A DNA stretch of 9,335 nucleotides from Bacteroidales bacterium (GTDB lineage Bacteria > Bacteroidota > Bacteroidia > Bacteroidales > UBA7960), in contig SKNE01000300.1 in the NCBI GenBank assembly GCA_007120675.1, positions 1 to 9,335 of the forward strand, written 5' to 3'. Below the pieces are notes generated by a model. It ran no database searches. It was given only the letters and a program-made list of their open reading frames with translations, and had not been told where the DNA came from. The position numbers and the translations under genes were made by a program. Every line of letters starts with the position of its first letter. Within the stretch, counting starts at the first letter, position 1. Below are positions 7,292-9,335 of this stretch, in pieces.

Positions 7292-9335
7292 ATGAAGAAA
7301 AATCTCCGCTATTTACACGCTAACCTTTGCAGGATGAGCCAGGTGCGACTCATCCTCCTTGTCGTGGCTTTTTTGCTGCCCACGGGCAGTGGGCTGATGG
7401 CACAGTATTTTGAGAAAATCGAGAGCGGCACCCTGGTGGATATCAAGCAGCGATCATATTCGGCCAGCTGGGCTGATGTCAACAACAACGGTTTCGACGA
7501 CCTGCTGATTCTCGATCTGAATACCTCTGACGAGAACATGCTCTACATGAATAACGGGGATGGTACCTTCACGGCCAACCCCAACAGCGGCATCACCACC
7601 CATGCGGGTCCCAGCATCGCTGCGACCTGGGGTGATTTTAACAACAATGGCTTCCTGGATGTCTACATTTGCAATACGGGCATTGAGGGTCCCAACAACT
7701 CAGTGAACTTCCTCTTTGAGAACAATGGCGACGGAACATTCACACGCATCACCGAAGGGGACATTGTCACCGATCCGGGCTGGACGCTGGGCGCCTCCTG
7801 GGCCGACTACAATAAAAACGGTCATATCGACCTCTATGTGGCCAATTTCGACGGACCCAACATGCTCTATCAGAATAACGGCGACGGAACCTTCACACGC
7901 ATCACCACGGGTGAACTGGTCACCGACGAGGACGCATCCTACGGCGCCTACTGGGCAGACATTAATAACAATGGCTGGCCGGATCTGTTTGTGGCCAACG
8001 CCTTTGGCACCTCGCTGCCACCCGATAACAGCCGCCTGTACATCAATAACGGGGATGGCACCTTCGACCAGGTGACCACCGGCCACATCGTTGACAACAA
8101 CGGAATAACCCACGGTGCCTCCTGGGGCGACTACAACAACAACGGCTACCTGGATCTGTTTTTGAGCAATCACGACTGGCACGACAACAAGGTCAACTTC
8201 CTTTACACCAATAACGGGGACGGCACCTTCACTTTCGTGGAAGGCATCAACGTGACCAGCGACGAAAACACCTCCTTCGGCTCCGCATGGATCGATGTGA
8301 ACAACAATGGGCACCTGGACCTGGTGGTGGCCAACAACAAGGCATCCGACCGCCATAATTTCTTCTACATCAACAACGGGGATGGCACTTTCACCACCGT
8401 CACCGACGACCCCGTGGTGAATGAAGCGTTACGCAGCTTTGGCATCACAGTATCTGATTACAACCAAAGCGGTCACCTGGACCTGTTCATCGCCACCTAC
8501 AGTCCCAACCAGGAGAATGGCTTTTACCAGAACCTGGGTGGAGACGGCAACTATCTGGCCATGACGCTTGAGGGCAGCCTGTCGAACCGTGCAGCCATCG
8601 GGGCCCGCATCAATGTGTGGACGGATGGCCTGATACAGACAAGGGAGGTGGCATCCGCCTCGGGACAATATAATTCTAGCTCCTTTGTACAGCATTTCGG
8701 CATGGCCGATCACGCAGTGGCCGACAGCGTTCGCATACAATGGCCTTCCGGCCTGGTCAGCATGTATTACGATGTGGCCGTCAACCAACGCCTGCACATC
8801 ATTGAGGGCGAAGATGATGATGACACCGAGCTGACCCTCCCCTGGTCTGAGGACTTCAGCGGCAACGAGCTGCCCGATGGCTGGACGGTGGAAGACCTCA
8901 GCGGCGAAGGCTACTTGTGGGAGTTCTCACAGGGCTATGCCAATGCCGACAGCGACGCGGCCGGCTCCGGCAACCATATGTGGACCAGCCTGACCACCGC
9001 CGTGGTGAACTGCTCCGAGGCAGAGAACGTACACCTCTACCTCAACCACTGGTACCGCCACCTGGGAAGCGGATACGGTAAGATACTGGTGAGCGCCGAC
9101 GCAGAAGAATGGGTGGGCGTAGCCACCCTCACTGCCACCGTGGGTGACGCCACCTACCCCTATGTCGAATACGACATCTCCCACGTGGCCGACGGAGAGC
9201 CACAGGTATGGTTGCGCTTCGAATACAACGACGCCACCTCATGGGCATGGTGGTGGCGGATCGATGAGGTGGGCATGTACTCACCCGACCCCACACCCAT
9301 GCCGGCACAGCTGGTGGGACCCGCCGACGGCGCCA
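7292..9335 (+). CDS. Secreted FG-GAP/VCBS repeat protein with ASPIC/UnbV and adhesin-like domains, C-terminus cut by the right edge
   Basis: The frame is open from ATG 7292 to the window end (681 codons). It has a signal peptide (hydrophobic 18-30, likely cleavage after LMA at 37), so it is exported. Seven FG-GAP-type repeats (about 55-413) each carry W-x-D-x-N-N-N-G-x-x-D-L, and six of them continue to an NNGDGTF turn; such repeats form a beta-propeller with calcium loops. An ASPIC/UnbV domain follows (about 416-505: NRAAIGARI, HFGMA, VRIQWPSG). After an acidic linker (EGEDDDDTE) comes a jelly-roll module of the 'choice-of-anchor J'/cleaved-adhesin kind (516-664: LPWSEDFSG, LPDGWTVED). The visible end, PAQLVGPADGA, looks like the start of an Ig/Fn3-like domain. 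A surface adhesin or glycan-binding protein, perhaps a type IX secretion substrate, is likely; the sorting domain would lie beyond the edge. ATG 7334 is a possible later start. Confidence 0.9.
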   Translation, partial: MKKNLRYLHANLCRMSQVRLILLVVAFLLPTGSGLMAQYFEKIESGTLVDIKQRSYSASWADVNNNGFDDLLILDLNTSDENMLYMNNGDGTFTANPNSGITTHAGPSIAATWGDFNNNGFLDVYICNTGIEGPNNSVNFLFENNGDGTFTRITEGDIVTDPGWTLGASWADYNKNGHIDLYVANFDGPNMLYQNNGDGTFTRITTGELVTDEDASYGAYWADINNNGWPDLFVANAFGTSLPPDNSRLYINNGDGTFDQVTTGHIVDNNGITHGASWGDYNNNGYLDLFLSNHDWHDNKVNFLYTNNGDGTFTFVEGINVTSDENTSFGSAWIDVNNNGHLDLVVANNKASDRHNFFYINNGDGTFTTVTDDPVVNEALRSFGITVSDYNQSGHLDLFIATYSPNQENGFYQNLGGDGNYLAMTLEGSLSNRAAIGARINVWTDGLIQTREVASASGQYNSSSFVQHFGMADHAVADSVRIQWPSGLVSMYYDVAVNQRLHIIEGEDDDDTELTLPWSEDFSGNELPDGWTVEDLSGEGYLWEFSQGYANADSDAAGSGNHMWTSLTTAVVNCSEAENVHLYLNHWYRHLGSGYGKILVSADAEEWVGVATLTATVGDATYPYVEYDISHVADGEPQVWLRFEYNDATSWAWWWRIDEVGMYSPDPTPMPAQLVGPADGA
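7469..8531 (+). repeat. Seven FG-GAP-type coding repeats
   Basis: Repeat units begin at Trp60, Trp113, Trp170, Trp221, Trp278, Trp333 and the equivalent Ser388, a period of 51-57 residues (about 153-171 bp). The NNGDGTF turn occurs six times (87-93, 144-150, 195-201, 252-258, 307-313, 361-367) and its DNA is nearly the same each time, e.g. AATAACGGGGATGG at 7550 and again near 8044. The seventh unit is degenerate (DYNQSG, no NNGDGTF). Seven blades fit a closed beta-propeller. Confidence 0.85.

Noticed and set aside
7231..7323. Small 30-codon open frame starting in the tandem repeat
   Set aside because: It lies in the promoter region, is out of frame with the repeat-protein gene and overlaps its start; its ATG would lie upstream of the predicted transcription start.
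7700..8356. Minus-strand open frame of 218 codons with Val-rich repeats
   Set aside because: It is the mirror of the FG-GAP repeats; the repeated DNA on the plus strand makes a repeated, stop-free antisense frame.
7550..8392. Regularly spaced short repeats resembling a CRISPR array
   Set aside because: The spacing is that of protein repeats within a continuous reading frame, and the sequences between copies are coding and related to one another.

Overview
The window looks like chromosomal DNA from a member of the Bacteroidota, with fairly high GC for that phylum (mid to upper 50s percent by eye). Four things point there. Genes start without Shine-Dalgarno sequences but with A-rich leaders. 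Promoter candidates match the Bacteroidota -7 box TAnnTTTG. There is a TPR-containing sensor kinase paired with a LuxR-type regulator. The last gene is a secreted protein of the style common in these bacteria, with FG-GAP repeats, an ASPIC/UnbV domain and an adhesin-like module. The exact genus cannot be told from the sequence.

Layout. Positions 1-1910 (minus strand) hold most of a large PLP-dependent decarboxylase of the bacterial tyrosine decarboxylase family; its C-terminus runs off the left edge. A gap of about 155 bp with candidate divergent promoters separates it from a plus-strand run: rsmE (16S rRNA m3U1498 methyltransferase), a secreted DUF4159 protein, and a YihY/BrkB-family membrane protein whose ATG overlaps the stop of the DUF4159 gene. 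After 89 bp comes a two-gene two-component system (4560-7131): a membrane histidine kinase with a periplasmic TPR sensor region, then a NarL/LuxR-type response regulator 16 bp downstream. A 160-bp gap carries a good TAnnTTTG promoter, a three-copy 7-bp tandem repeat between the -33 and -7 positions, and two overlapping palindromes near the likely transcription start. It leads to the last gene, a large secreted repeat protein cut by the right edge.

How the genes may work together. rsmE is ribosome housekeeping. DUF4159-YihY looks like a translationally coupled envelope pair of unknown role. The kinase and regulator form a complete signalling pair, and the adjacent surface protein with its structured promoter is the obvious candidate target; that link is inferred from position only. 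The decarboxylase would make an aromatic amine such as tyramine (or dopamine from L-dopa) if it keeps the specificity of its enterococcal relatives, but its substrate is not proven here. No RNA genes, insertion sequences, CRISPR arrays or phage genes were seen, and there is no stretch over 300 bp without a gene. Nothing in the window is clearly a wholly new system; the most unusual local signal is the promoter region at 7227-7274.
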